A stretch of DNA of 64,000 nucleotides from Desulfovermiculus sp041686195 (lineage in GTDB: Bacteria; Desulfobacterota; Desulfovibrionia; Desulfovibrionales; Desulfothermaceae), in NCBI GenBank assembly GCA_041686195.1, contig JAWLEI010000001.1, positions 124,001 to 188,000 on the forward strand. The letters are read 5' to 3'. Within the stretch, counting starts at the first letter, position 1. Every line of letters starts with the position of its first letter. This document shows, in pieces, positions 51,912 through 60,327 of the stretch. The position numbers were made by a program, and so were the translations under genes. The notes beneath the pieces are model-generated. The model ran no database searches. It saw only the letters and a list, made by a program, of their open reading frames with translations, and had not been told where the DNA came from.

Positions 51912-51951
51912 TCATGGGCATGCCTGGCTGATCACCTCGCAAAATCTCCGC

Positions 51952-52800
51952 CTATTCCGCATGTCCGGCTTGCTCCCAATATTTCCGTCTGTTCTTGATC
52001 AAGGCCAGAAAATCTTGCAGATCGTCCCGGGCCAAAAGACCTTGCTGGTGCAAGCAGAGGGCAAATTTCTTCAACCCCGGAACCATACCCTGCACAGCAG
52101 AGGATGAGATCCAGGGTGTGGCCTTAGGCAACCATTGGCCAAAGAACTCATCCAGCTGAAAAATGCCTTCATCCGGAGACATTGGTCCGATATCCATAAG
52201 ATAAGAGTTGAGAAAAAGATCCATGGTTTGCAGATGACGGACCCGGGTGGATTGACTCAATCCCTGTTCCGCGAGCCAGGACTCAAAAAGGGCCAGCAGT
52301 TCATAGTTGGCATTTTCCACCTGGATTAACAGATCATTTTCTGCTGAATGAGCCTCTTGGCTCCCTTTTTCACCTTCGTTTTGGGCCATACTGGACTGCA
52401 GCCAGTGTACCGCGGCCTGCACCGCAGGCAGCTCTTCCCGCTCAGAAACAATGATGTTCAAAGGTCTGGTAACCGGCTTTAAAACCTGGACCGCAGCAGA
52501 TGTTCCTACCGCCACCTGATCCGGCACGATCTGGGCATCTTCCATGGCCTGAAGCAGAGCTGTCTGCAAGATCCCCGTTCCCTTTTCCGGTCGGTCCAGT
52601 TCATGGTGCAAAATCATTCCGCTTTCAACATCCGCCCATACGGCGACCAAAGGGAAAAAGGGTCTCTCGTCTCCTTCCCGGACAACCTTTTGCAGCCAGA
52701 AACACATCCCCTCCCAGGTTCCGGAACGGGTGGCCTGCTTTTTTATGCGCTGCAAACGCACTTCATCCACTCGGGGAACAGTACTTGATTCAGATTGCAT
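51952..52800 (-). CDS. hypothetical protein, two-part
   Basis: A 282-residue protein of unknown function. The N-terminal half (about 10-130) is alpha/beta with RSGTWEGMCFWLQKV, RPFFPLVAVWADVESGMIL and VAVGTSAAVQVLKPV, like small DUF domains often attached to SEC-C or Zn proteins. A linker (about 135-155) leads to a helical half (160-282) with NYELLALFESWLAEQGLSQSTRVRHLQTMDLFLNSYL, reminiscent of integrase SAM-like or tetrahelical folds, without a catalytic domain. No ribosome site is evident before the ATG at 52800. It follows the protoglobin gene by 23 nt on the same strand, so they may be co-transcribed. Confidence 0.7.
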   Translation of the reverse strand: MQSESSTVPRVDEVRLQRIKKQATRSGTWEGMCFWLQKVVREGDERPFFPLVAVWADVESGMILHHELDRPEKGTGILQTALLQAMEDAQIVPDQVAVGTSAAVQVLKPVTRPLNIIVSEREELPAVQAAVHWLQSSMAQNEGEKGSQEAHSAENDLLIQVENANYELLALFESWLAEQGLSQSTRVRHLQTMDLFLNSYLMDIGPMSPDEGIFQLDEFFGQWLPKATPWISSSAVQGMVPGLKKFALCLHQQGLLARDDLQDFLALIKNRRKYWEQAGHAE

Positions 52801-52823
52801 AATATGTTGAATTACCCTGTTTA

Positions 52824-53717
52824 TTATCTACTTTTCTCCGATTTGCCCAGAAGGAAATATATCACTCCCAAGACCAAAAGAGCCGCTATGTGCAGACCAA
52901 AGGACCAGGGATCCTTGTCTTCAATGCTGGCCACAAAGATCTTGCGGATAAAGGCCACTAAAGCCAAATCCACAAATATGCGCACATGGAACTTCCCCCC
53001 TTTGAGCTGCTCAACCTGGGCATGCAGAAGCTCCACCATCATCCACAAGATAAGCAATGAGCCAAGGGCCCTGATCACTCCCTGTTCCACATTCGAGGTG
53101 ATGGCGAAATACACGTCTGAGCCCAAAAGCAGAGTCACTCCGGCCGCCAGAATCAAAAGTCCGACCATGAGTATCAGGTTCAGACCGTGCATGAATCGCT
53201 CTGCCCAGCGCACGAGGAAGTACTCCACTTGCTTGGACAAAAATACCCTCTTGAGCTCAGCTTCCCGATACGAACTGGTCATGATATCCAGGCTGATATC
53301 CAAGAGCTTGTCCAGGGTTTCCAGCAGGGCATCCAGACGACTACGTTCGGTAACTGCCTGGAAGAGTACCTGCTGGCAATAGCGGCGAATAAAGTTCATG
53401 GCTGAATTGACATAATGCCCTTCCAGACCAATGCGGACATGCGTCTTGCCAATCCGTTCCAATTTCATGTGCAGCCGGTGGTCAAGGGGGGCAGTAAGCA
53501 TGGTGTTCAGCCAGTACTTGAATGTCTTTTTGCGCTTATTCACCGCTTCCTGGGTGGGAAAAAAAGAGGCGGTATATGCATCCTCCTCCAACTTCGCATA
53601 AAAATCCTCTGCAAATTGAGCCTGAACCGGCAGAAGGATCTCGGCCAATTGGGCTCGACGCTCCTGATCTTGGGCTGTATAGCCGTAATGAGCTAAAATA
53701 TCATCCATGGCCGGCAT
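52824..53717 (-). CDS. protoglobin domain fused to PsiE-like membrane domain
   Basis: A 297-residue membrane protein. Residues 1-155 match the protoglobin/globin-coupled sensor fold: FAEDFYAKLEED, then GKTHVRIGLEGHYVNSAMN with H93 as the probable proximal heme ligand. Residues 175-291 have four hydrophobic helices (about 176-200, 214-235, 246-264, 273-291) with VYFAITSNVEQGVIRALGSLLILWMMVELLHAQ and GGKFHVRIFVDLALVAFIRKIF, resembling PsiE. A heme gas sensor joined to a four-helix membrane domain is an uncommon arrangement. ATG 53717 is chosen since AAAGGG lies 8 nt upstream. Oxygen, NO or redox sensing is inferred; output unknown. Confidence 0.8.
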   Translation of the reverse strand: MPAMDDILAHYGYTAQDQERRAQLAEILLPVQAQFAEDFYAKLEEDAYTASFFPTQEAVNKRKKTFKYWLNTMLTAPLDHRLHMKLERIGKTHVRIGLEGHYVNSAMNFIRRYCQQVLFQAVTERSRLDALLETLDKLLDISLDIMTSSYREAELKRVFLSKQVEYFLVRWAERFMHGLNLILMVGLLILAAGVTLLLGSDVYFAITSNVEQGVIRALGSLLILWMMVELLHAQVEQLKGGKFHVRIFVDLALVAFIRKIFVASIEDKDPWSFGLHIAALLVLGVIYFLLGKSEKSR

Positions 53718-53875
53718 GCACATCACCCTTTGTGCGTCTGCAATTCCGAAGTCTTATAGGCTCATCCAACATTATATTTTGTTTTTCCCTTTTCAGACGT
53801 CACTGCAAAAAATCGACTTACGTTCATTTGCGATAAATTTCTGACTTATAACTCTTTGTTTTCACTGACCTCTGC

Positions 53876-53892
53876 TCCCGCCGACGGCGGGA
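53876..53892 (-). terminator. hairpin downstream of the EamA gene
   Basis: TCCCGCC / GGCGGGA with a 3-nt loop, between the EamA stop and the protoglobin start, followed on the minus strand by no strong T-run; a weak terminator or mRNA end. Confidence 0.45.
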
Positions 53893-53963
53893 CTGATCTC
53901 TCTAGGGCCTTTTAATGGATGATCTCTGGCGAGGGCAAAAACAGTTTCTGCACTCGCATCTTT

Positions 53964-54881
53964 TTACTCCCGTACCGGAAATCGGCTCCCGCTTTGGGCC
54001 AGTCCAAAGCTGGCTCCAATAATGAGCGCCCCTCCCGCCAGAGTGCTCCAGCCCAAACCTTCAGAAAACAGAACATAACCATACACTGCCCCAAAGAGAA
54101 CTTCCAGCATGCTGATGCTGCCCACCTTGGCGGAGGCAATAAAGGACAGGGCCGCATTGGTTGCAATGTGAGCCAGAACTGCAAACAGGCCGATGGCCAT
54201 AAGCCAGGCCAGGCCCAGGGCAGGAACTGAGAGTCCCACATTTGGATGCAGCATGGGAAAAAAGCCGGCCACCACCCCCACAATACTGATGTAAAAAATA
54301 GGGGTCAGCGGAGTATTTTCTTTACTCACCCGTCGGACCAGGGTCAAGGTCAGGCCCATAAAGACAGAAGCCACAAGGCCTGCCCCGTGTCCAATATCAA
54401 GCTCCAATCCGTTCATCCTCCCGGACCATAGGGTAAGAGTTGTGCCCACAAAAGCCAGCCCGATAAAGGTCCAGTCCCGAAGGCTATTTTTATCCGGAGT
54501 GAGCCAGGGTGAAATCACCGCTGCCACCACTGGATACGTATAGAACAAAATCAAGGCCTGAAACAAGGGAATACGCAGCAAGGCGACAGTTAAGAACAAT
54601 ATCCCGGCTGTCCCGGCACAGCCTAAAAAAAGCAGCACTCCTCGTCTCTGGCCAGCCAGCCCAATCCCCAGACTCCGAGCCATGACAACTAAGAAAACGG
54701 TCCCAAATACACTGCGGCCAAATATCATATGCCACACTGTAAGATAAGGATCTGAAAATCTGATGGCCACATTGAGACAGGAAAAAAAGAAAGCGGCCAA
54801 AAGAGCCAATCCCGCCCCCTTGAGCCCAGGGGAATGAAAAAGTGCCGCTATGAAAGGAACATTATATTCTCTGGTCTTCAC
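53964..54881 (-). CDS. EamA/DMT-family transporter
   Basis: A 305-residue inner-membrane protein with ten hydrophobic helices in two EamA repeats (about 20-150 and 165-295), for example GAGLALLAAFFFSCLNVAIRF and SISMLEVLFGAVYGYVLFSEGL. Members export metabolites or amino acids. The start is a GTG at 54881; no ATG fits before the first helix. It is divergent from the GntR regulator and shares its promoter region, so it could be under the same control and handle a substrate of the 5-oxoproline block, but this is inference. Confidence 0.88.
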   Translation of the reverse strand: MKTREYNVPFIAALFHSPGLKGAGLALLAAFFFSCLNVAIRFSDPYLTVWHMIFGRSVFGTVFLVVMARSLGIGLAGQRRGVLLFLGCAGTAGILFLTVALLRIPLFQALILFYTYPVVAAVISPWLTPDKNSLRDWTFIGLAFVGTTLTLWSGRMNGLELDIGHGAGLVASVFMGLTLTLVRRVSKENTPLTPIFYISIVGVVAGFFPMLHPNVGLSVPALGLAWLMAIGLFAVLAHIATNAALSFIASAKVGSISMLEVLFGAVYGYVLFSEGLGWSTLAGGALIIGASFGLAQSGSRFPVRE

Positions 54882-54951
54882 GCCACCAAGAGTACAGGCA
54901 GGCGGTCTGAACGGTCAAGGACAGGATACAGGCCTGAGAACCAGCCCGCAC

Positions 54952-54979
54952 TTGACATTGAAACTGAAGAGGATAGAAT
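54952..54979 (+). promoter_or_regulatory. promoter upstream of the gntR-type gene
   Basis: TTGACA (54952-54957), a 16-nt spacer and TAGAAT (54974-54979), 59 nt before the regulator start codon. An AT-rich tract with repeated GAATATAT follows. Confidence 0.55.
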
Positions 54980-54987
54980 ATATTATT

Positions 54988-55002
54988 GTTATACTGAATA
55001 TA
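54988..55002 (+). promoter_or_regulatory. candidate GntR operator, copy 1
   Basis: GTTATACTGAATATA, just after the predicted -10 box of the regulator gene. A near-identical motif in reverse orientation precedes pxpA (55739-55752). Placement suggests autoregulation. Confidence 0.4.
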
Positions 55003-55038
55003 TATTTGTTTTCTGCAAAATTTCCGGAGCCGCTTCTG

Positions 55039-55719
55039 ATGACCACCCAAGCTTCACCCAGCCAATGCCTTGTGGATGTGGCCTATGACCATTTAACCCG
55101 GCGGATTGTGTTCATGGACTATGCGCCGGGCCAGCGGCTGGAAGAAAAACAGCTCATGTATGATCTCGAGCTCGGACGGACCCCCATCCGGGAAGCACTG
55201 TTGCGGCTTCATGCGGATATGATGGTCGAATCCAGGCCGAAAAGCGGGTATTTTGTCCGCCCAATCACCTTGCAAAGCATCCGTTCCGCCTTCGAAGCCC
55301 TTTATCTTATAGAAGGCGGATTGGCCGAATTGGCGGTCAAAAACGAATATTCCCGGGAAATAAAGCTGATGGACCAAGCCAACGCCCAGATGAAAGAACA
55401 CGTGCAAAAAAACAACATCCGAAAGTTAGTGGAAGCAAACGAAACATTTCATGCCTATCTGGCCCAATGCTCACGAAATGAATACCTGATCCAGGCCCTG
55501 GCCCGGGTCAGAACTGAAATCAAGCGGCTCGCTTATCTGTCCTTCAGTCAGGAGATAGATCCGGAGCATTCCTTAAATGCCCATTATCAAAGTGTCCTCC
55601 AGGAACACCAGGACATGGTGCAGGCCTTAAAACAAAGGAATGCAAATGATTTGAATGAGTTGATAAGCATCCATATCCGTACCTTTCAGCAACGCATAAT
55701 GCACTCGATGATGAGTTGA
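55039..55719 (+). CDS. GntR-family transcriptional regulator (FCD type)
   Basis: A 226-residue regulator: winged HTH at about 10-75 (RLEEKQLMYDLELGRTPIREALLRL and SGYFVRP wing) and an FCD ligand-binding domain (about 85-215) with ETFHAYLAQCSRNEYL and NAHYQSVLQEHQDM supplying metal-binding histidines. The FCD family commonly senses small carboxylic acids. It sits 237 nt upstream of pxpA on the same strand, so 5-oxoproline or glutamate derivatives are plausible ligands. CGGAG about 9 nt before ATG 55039 marks the start; the longer reading upstream is AT-rich promoter sequence. Confidence 0.9.
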   Translation: MTTQASPSQCLVDVAYDHLTRRIVFMDYAPGQRLEEKQLMYDLELGRTPIREALLRLHADMMVESRPKSGYFVRPITLQSIRSAFEALYLIEGGLAELAVKNEYSREIKLMDQANAQMKEHVQKNNIRKLVEANETFHAYLAQCSRNEYLIQALARVRTEIKRLAYLSFSQEIDPEHSLNAHYQSVLQEHQDMVQALKQRNANDLNELISIHIRTFQQRIMHSMMS

Positions 55720-55738
55720 TAACTTAGATATCTTGCAC

Positions 55739-55752
55739 TGTATTCGTATAAC
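55739..55752 (-). promoter_or_regulatory. candidate GntR operator, copy 2
   Basis: Reads GTTATACGAATACA on the minus strand, close to copy 1 at 54988-55002. It lies in the 236-nt gap between the regulator and pxpA. The rest of this gap has only small hairpins (for example TGCCT/AGGCA, 55898-55911). Confidence 0.4.
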
Positions 55753-55955
55753 CGGACATGGTCCTTACAGTGGGACGCGGTTGCCCTGAACCGCTGTCCT
55801 TGCCTTCCTGAGCCCAAGGGCCTGTGGGGACAGGGGATCCTTGCCAGCAAACCGGTTCTTTGCATCTTCATCTTGTTCGCCTTGTGGGCCCCGAGCGTGC
55901 CTCAGAAGGCATGAGGGGTATATTCTCATCATCTCTTCACAACAGGAGGACAGCC

Positions 55956-56726
55956 TTGCCCCATATAGATCTGAACTGTGACATGGGCGAGAGTTTCGGT
56001 CGGTATACCCTGGGCCTGGATGAACAGGTCATGGCCCATATCACCTCGGCCAACATTGCCTGCGGCTTCCATGCCGGAGATCCATTGGTCATGCACCGAA
56101 CCGTGGAACTTGCTTTGCGAAATGAGACAGGGATTGGAGCCCATCCGGGATTGCCCGACCTGATCGGCTTCGGTCGACGCCGCATGGAATGCAGTCCGCA
56201 GGAAATCCGGCAGGACGTTTTGTATCAAATCGGAGCCTTGCAGGCCATTGCCCGGGACCATCGGGCCGTAGTGCGCCATGTCAAGCCGCACGGGGCATTG
56301 TACCACATGGTCCTGGACTCTGAGCAGACAGCCCGGGCGGTAGCTGAAGCCGTGGCTGCAGCCGACCCGAACCTGGTCCTTATCACCCTGGCCGGCCCCA
56401 AGGGGAACCATATGACCGCTATAGCCCGGGAACTCGGGCTCACTGTGGCCAGGGAGGCTTTTCCGGACCGAGGCTACACCCCGGAAGGCACATTGCTCCC
56501 CAGGCACTCGGACGGGGCTTTGATCCAGGACCCGGACCAGGTGGCTTCCCGGGCCCTGGGTATGGCCAAGGGCCAGGTGCAGGCTGTAGATGGCCAGATC
56601 GTTTCCTTGCAGGCCGATACCCTGTGCGTGCATGGAGACAGCCAAATGGCCGCTGACCTGGTGGCCGGGATCAGGTCTTTACTGGAGAAAAACAATATTA
56701 CCCTGCGCAGCCTGCGGAGTTTGTGA
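55956..56726 (+). CDS. pxpA: 5-oxoprolinase subunit A (LamB/YcsF family), TTG start
   Basis: PxpA with PxpB and PxpC forms the prokaryotic ATP-dependent 5-oxoprolinase that opens 5-oxo-L-proline to L-glutamate. The 256-residue protein shows DLNCDMGE (5-12), ANIACGFHAGDP, GIGAHPGLPD, RHVKPHGALYH and EAFPDRGYTPEG, all LamB/YcsF hallmarks. AGGAGG is spaced 6 nt from a TTG at 55956; a Met 44 codons upstream would give an unsuitable N-terminus. It overlaps pxpB (stop TGA within TGATG). Confidence 0.94.
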   Translation: MPHIDLNCDMGESFGRYTLGLDEQVMAHITSANIACGFHAGDPLVMHRTVELALRNETGIGAHPGLPDLIGFGRRRMECSPQEIRQDVLYQIGALQAIARDHRAVVRHVKPHGALYHMVLDSEQTARAVAEAVAAADPNLVLITLAGPKGNHMTAIARELGLTVAREAFPDRGYTPEGTLLPRHSDGALIQDPDQVASRALGMAKGQVQAVDGQIVSLQADTLCVHGDSQMAADLVAGIRSLLEKNNITLRSLRSL

Positions 56727-57457
56727 TGTCGTCTCCTGGAACTCATGCCAAGGACCATGGGCCGGAGCCGGTTTTTCGTCTGGCCGGTGACCGGGGGCTG
56801 CTGGTGGAGTTCGGCACCAGTATTGATCCCGAGCTCAACCGCCGGACCAGAAGCGTCGCAGCCCATCTGGAAAGCAAGTCCGTTCCCGGGATAATGGAAA
56901 TAGTTCCTGCCTATGCCTCTTTTTTGATCGTTTACCAGCCCGATCTGGTCAGTGTTCCCAGCTTGCAGGAAGAGGTCCGTGAATGCCTTGATCCTGCCCA
57001 ACACGTCCTGGAAGATGACGGGAAAGTGGTCGACATCCCTGTCTGTTACAGCCAAGACTTCGGCCCGGACCTGCCTTTCGTGGCTGAATGCAACAACCTG
57101 ACTCCGGAAGAGGTGATCCGCATCCATACCTCTGGCCGATATCTGATCTATATGTTTGGATTCGCTCCCGGGTTTCCCTACCTGGGCGGCCTGGATCCCC
57201 GTTTACACACCCCGCGTTTGGATACCCCCAGAGCCAGAGTAGATGCCGGATCGGTGGGCATTGCCAATAATCAGACCGGGATCTACCCCATAGCCAGCCC
57301 TGGGGGGTGGCAGATCATCGGCCGCACCCCGCTTCGCCTTTTTACCCCAGAACGGGCTGATCCAGTACCCTTTTACCGGCCCGGCGACCAGCTCAGATTT
57401 ATCTCCATTTCTGAGGCGGAGTTTCAACGCCTGGCCCGGGAGAAAAGCCATGGCTGA
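56726..57457 (+). CDS. pxpB: 5-oxoprolinase subunit B (KipI-like)
   Basis: A 243-residue protein of the KipI/allophanate hydrolase subunit 1 family. It has RLAGDRGLLVEFG at the N-terminus, and the catalytic-looking YMFGFAPGFPYLGGLD and NQTGIYPIASPGGWQIIGRTPL segments that characterise PxpB. GCGGAG lies 6 nt before ATG 56726. It is coupled to pxpA and overlaps pxpC by 8 nt. As a sole KipI it could be mistaken for a kinase inhibitor, but the pxpA-pxpB-pxpC order argues for 5-oxoprolinase. Confidence 0.94.
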   Translation: MSSPGTHAKDHGPEPVFRLAGDRGLLVEFGTSIDPELNRRTRSVAAHLESKSVPGIMEIVPAYASFLIVYQPDLVSVPSLQEEVRECLDPAQHVLEDDGKVVDIPVCYSQDFGPDLPFVAECNNLTPEEVIRIHTSGRYLIYMFGFAPGFPYLGGLDPRLHTPRLDTPRARVDAGSVGIANNQTGIYPIASPGGWQIIGRTPLRLFTPERADPVPFYRPGDQLRFISISEAEFQRLAREKSHG

Positions 57458-58403
57458 GTCCTTTCTGGTTATCAAACCCGGATCCCTGACCACGGTGCAA
57501 GACCTGGGACGCTTTGGCTGGCAGTCATTGGGCGTCCCGGTCTCCGGGGTCCTGGACCCCTATGCGGCCCAAGCCGCCAACCTCCTGGTGGGCAATGAGC
57601 AAAAATCGGCAGTCCTGGAGATGACTGTGACCGGAGTGACCCTGGCTGTGCTTCGGCCGGCTTGTCTGGCGGTCACCGGAGCCCAGGCCAAAATCAAGGT
57701 CAACTCCCAAGTCCTGTCTTCCTGGGAGTCCTTCCACGTCCACCCCGGAGACTTGGTCCGCATAGGCCAGGTATTAGGCGGATGCCGCATGTATCTGGCC
57801 GTCAGCGGAGGGATCGATGTTCCCCTGGTCATGGGCAGCCGGTCCACATCAGTCGGCACTGGATTGGGTGGATTCTGCGGACGCCCCTTGCAAAAAGGGG
57901 ATATTCTTTGCACAGGATCATTTCCCTTTCTTCCTCACCCAGCCCGGGTGCCAGATGCATATATCCCGGGACCAGGCAAAAAAATCGTCCTCCGCTGTGT
58001 CCCGGGACCCCAGGATACATTCTTTTCCCAGCTGGACTCCAGCCTGTTCAAATCTGAGTATACAATAACGGACCGCTCGGACCGGCGGGGTATTCGTCTG
58101 GAGGGACCGACCATCCAGCACGCACATGATTCCCCGGGAAGGGTACTGTCCGAGCCCAGTCTGCCGGGAAACATACAGGTCCCGGGCGACGGTCAGCCCA
58201 TTGTCCTTCTCCTGGAACAGACTGTGGGCGGATATGCCAAAGCAGCCACTGTCATCAGCAGCGATCTGCCCAGGCTGGCTCAAGCCGTACCAGGAACTTC
58301 TGTTCGCTTTGAGGCCGTGTCCCTGGAACAGGCCCACAATATATTCAATCAGGCTCAAGAACGGATTATGGACCTGGGAAAATGTTTACGCCCTGGTCAT
58401 TAA
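57450..58403 (+). CDS. pxpC: 5-oxoprolinase subunit C (KipA-like)
   Basis: A 317-residue biotin-dependent-carboxyltransferase-like protein (allophanate hydrolase subunit 2 family). Motifs: VIKPGSLTTVQDLGRFGWQSLGVPVSG, YLAVSGGIDVPLVMGSRST, TDRSDRRGIRLEG and EQTVGGYAKAATVIS. Forms the complex with PxpA and PxpB that couples ATP hydrolysis to opening of the 5-oxoproline ring. It overlaps pxpB and is followed 88 nt later by the TRAP binding protein. Confidence 0.95.
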   Translation: MAESFLVIKPGSLTTVQDLGRFGWQSLGVPVSGVLDPYAAQAANLLVGNEQKSAVLEMTVTGVTLAVLRPACLAVTGAQAKIKVNSQVLSSWESFHVHPGDLVRIGQVLGGCRMYLAVSGGIDVPLVMGSRSTSVGTGLGGFCGRPLQKGDILCTGSFPFLPHPARVPDAYIPGPGKKIVLRCVPGPQDTFFSQLDSSLFKSEYTITDRSDRRGIRLEGPTIQHAHDSPGRVLSEPSLPGNIQVPGDGQPIVLLLEQTVGGYAKAATVISSDLPRLAQAVPGTSVRFEAVSLEQAHNIFNQAQERIMDLGKCLRPGH

Positions 58404-58491
58404 AGGCCACCAATGCAATCCCTGTACGGCCCATGATTCGCTTTTGTTTCCAAGGAATTATCAACCCAACCTGTATGGAAGGAGGTCCGAA

Positions 58492-59547
58492 ATGAACAAG
58501 GTGCAATATTTTTTGGCCACAGCAGTCATCATGGTGCTCGGCTTGATGCTCGCCACCCCGCAGGCACAGGCCGCGGACAAGGAGCTCAGAGTTGTCGGCA
58601 GCTGGAGCAACCTGACTATGTTCAAGAATCTGGAAAAACCATTCTGGACGGAAGTAGTGCCTGAAGCTACTGACGGACAGATACAGGCCAGCATGACCTC
58701 ATTAAGTGAAATAAGCCAAGAAGGAGCCGCTGTTCTGCGGCAAATGGACATGGGGATCTTCGATGTGGTGCATACAGTGGTTGATTATGTGGTCTCAGAT
58801 TCTCCTGAGCTTTCAGGCCTGGATATGCCTGTCTTGGCCCCTGACCTTGAGCAGGCCCGGGAGGTGACTGAGGCTTACAGGCCGCTCCTGGACAAGTACC
58901 TGCAGCAAAATTTCAACGTCAAACTGCTCAGCATCGCTCCATACCCAGCCCAGGTCCTTTTCAGCCGGGATGAGATTAAAGGCCTGGATGATCTGAAGGG
59001 AAAAAAGATCAGAGGCAGCGGATGGAGCACCTCGGAGTTCTTAAGTGCGGCGGGGGCCAGCGGAGTGACCCTGTCTTTTGACGAAGTCCCCCAGTCCCTG
59101 CAGCGGGGAGTGGTTGACGGTGCTGTCACCGGAAGCCTTTCCGGATACTCAGCTGGCTGGGGAGAGGTTACGGATTATGTTTATCCTCTGCCTATAGGTG
59201 GCTGGGATTATGTTATCGGCTGCATAAGCATGAAGACCTGGGACAGCTTGACTGCCACTCAGCAAGAGGAGCTCCAGAAATTGATCAAGGAAGAACTTGA
59301 AGAACCTGGATGGGATGTCACTGAAAAAGAAACTCAAGAAGGAATTGAGTGTCTGACTGGGGGAGAATGCCCCTATGGACCAGCAAACGACCTGGAAGAG
59401 GTCCCGGTAACAGAGAGGGATATTGAAAAAGCCCACTCCCTCTTGGTCGAAGAGGTTCTTCCTGCCTGGGCTGACAAGGTGGGATCTGAAACCACCAAGG
59501 AATGGAATGAAACCATAGGCGAAGTTGTGGGCTTCAAGGCCAAATAA
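58492..59547 (+). CDS. TRAP transporter substrate-binding protein (DctP family)
   Basis: A 351-residue periplasmic binding protein with a signal peptide (1-28, QAQA). The DctP fold shows in LDMPVLAPDLEQAREV, KGLDDLKGKKIRGSGWSTSEF and VPQSLQRGVVDGAVTGSLSGYSAGWGEV, the last including the conserved ligand-carboxylate region. AAGGAGG is 7 nt before ATG 58492. The ligand is not readable, but location after pxpABC suggests 5-oxoproline or a related acid. A stable hairpin follows the stop, as is common where binding protein must exceed membrane subunits. Confidence 0.93.
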   Translation: MNKVQYFLATAVIMVLGLMLATPQAQAADKELRVVGSWSNLTMFKNLEKPFWTEVVPEATDGQIQASMTSLSEISQEGAAVLRQMDMGIFDVVHTVVDYVVSDSPELSGLDMPVLAPDLEQAREVTEAYRPLLDKYLQQNFNVKLLSIAPYPAQVLFSRDEIKGLDDLKGKKIRGSGWSTSEFLSAAGASGVTLSFDEVPQSLQRGVVDGAVTGSLSGYSAGWGEVTDYVYPLPIGGWDYVIGCISMKTWDSLTATQQEELQKLIKEELEEPGWDVTEKETQEGIECLTGGECPYGPANDLEEVPVTERDIEKAHSLLVEEVLPAWADKVGSETTKEWNETIGEVVGFKAK

Positions 59548-59552
59548 GGTAT

Positions 59553-59586
59553 GCCAGGCGGGATTGGCTTGCCTTTCCCGCCTGGC
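59553..59586 (+). terminator. hairpin after the TRAP binding protein (mRNA stabiliser/attenuator)
   Basis: GCCAGGCGGGA / TCCCGCCTGGC, an 11-bp perfect stem with a 12-nt loop, 5 nt after the binding protein stop, followed by TTTAAAT. Likely keeps binding-protein mRNA more abundant than the downstream part. Confidence 0.75.
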
Positions 59587-59689
59587 TTTAAATGGCCTGG
59601 TTATGGCCTGGTTTCCTCAGGAGTTCAAATTTTCTTGCCACCATGATCCATTTGAACAACAGGCTCTGTTGAATACAAGGGGGCATACC

Positions 59690-60238
59690 TTGGAAAAAAT
59701 ATTACGGATTACAGAAAGGCTGTGCCGGATAAGCGTCTGGCTGTGCGGCTTTCTCTTACTTGGCACGGTCTTTTTGATCGGTGTAGAGGTTATCTTGCGT
59801 AAGTTTTTTGGGATCACCATGGGTGGAGCGGACGAGATATCCAGCTATGTTCTGGCTCTGGTCTGCACCTGGTCTTTAGGGTACGCCTTGTTTCAAAAAG
59901 GCCACGTGCGCATAGATATTTTGCACGACAGGCTGTCGCCAAAGATCCAAATCATTCTTGACCTGTTGGCTTTGGCTGCTTTTTTGTTGTATATGCTCTT
60001 TGTTAATTATTTCGCCTTTATTGCCTTAAAGACGTCCATTGTCAGAAACTCCGTAGCCAACACCCCTCTGCAGACTCCCCTGTGGATACCCCAAAGCCTG
60101 TGGTTCCTTGGCTTAGTCAGCTTCAGTTTGATTATTTTAGTAATTATCGCAGGCACAGTCTACTACATTTTACGGGGGGATCTGAACTCGGCACAGAATC
60201 TCGCCGGAACATCCAGTGGTGAGGTGCAAAATGAATAG
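59690..60238 (+). CDS. TRAP transporter small permease (DctQ family), TTG start
   Basis: A 182-residue membrane subunit with four helices (about 12-35, 50-70, 85-105, 133-158). The DctQ pattern GVEVILRKFFGITMGGADEISSYVLALVCTWSLGYALFQKGHVRID is clear. GGGGG lies 6 nt before the TTG at 59690, giving the normal family length; an ATG at 59603 would add 29 untypical residues. It pairs with the large permease 89 nt downstream. Confidence 0.88.
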   Translation: MEKILRITERLCRISVWLCGFLLLGTVFLIGVEVILRKFFGITMGGADEISSYVLALVCTWSLGYALFQKGHVRIDILHDRLSPKIQIILDLLALAAFLLYMLFVNYFAFIALKTSIVRNSVANTPLQTPLWIPQSLWFLGLVSFSLIILVIIAGTVYYILRGDLNSAQNLAGTSSGEVQNE

Positions 60239-60327
60239 ACAATTGAGTGAACTGGTGGTGGACTTTCTCCCGCTCCAAGCATAAGCATTTCACCTTTCCA
60301 CTGAGAAGCTTGTAAAAAGGACTCGAC

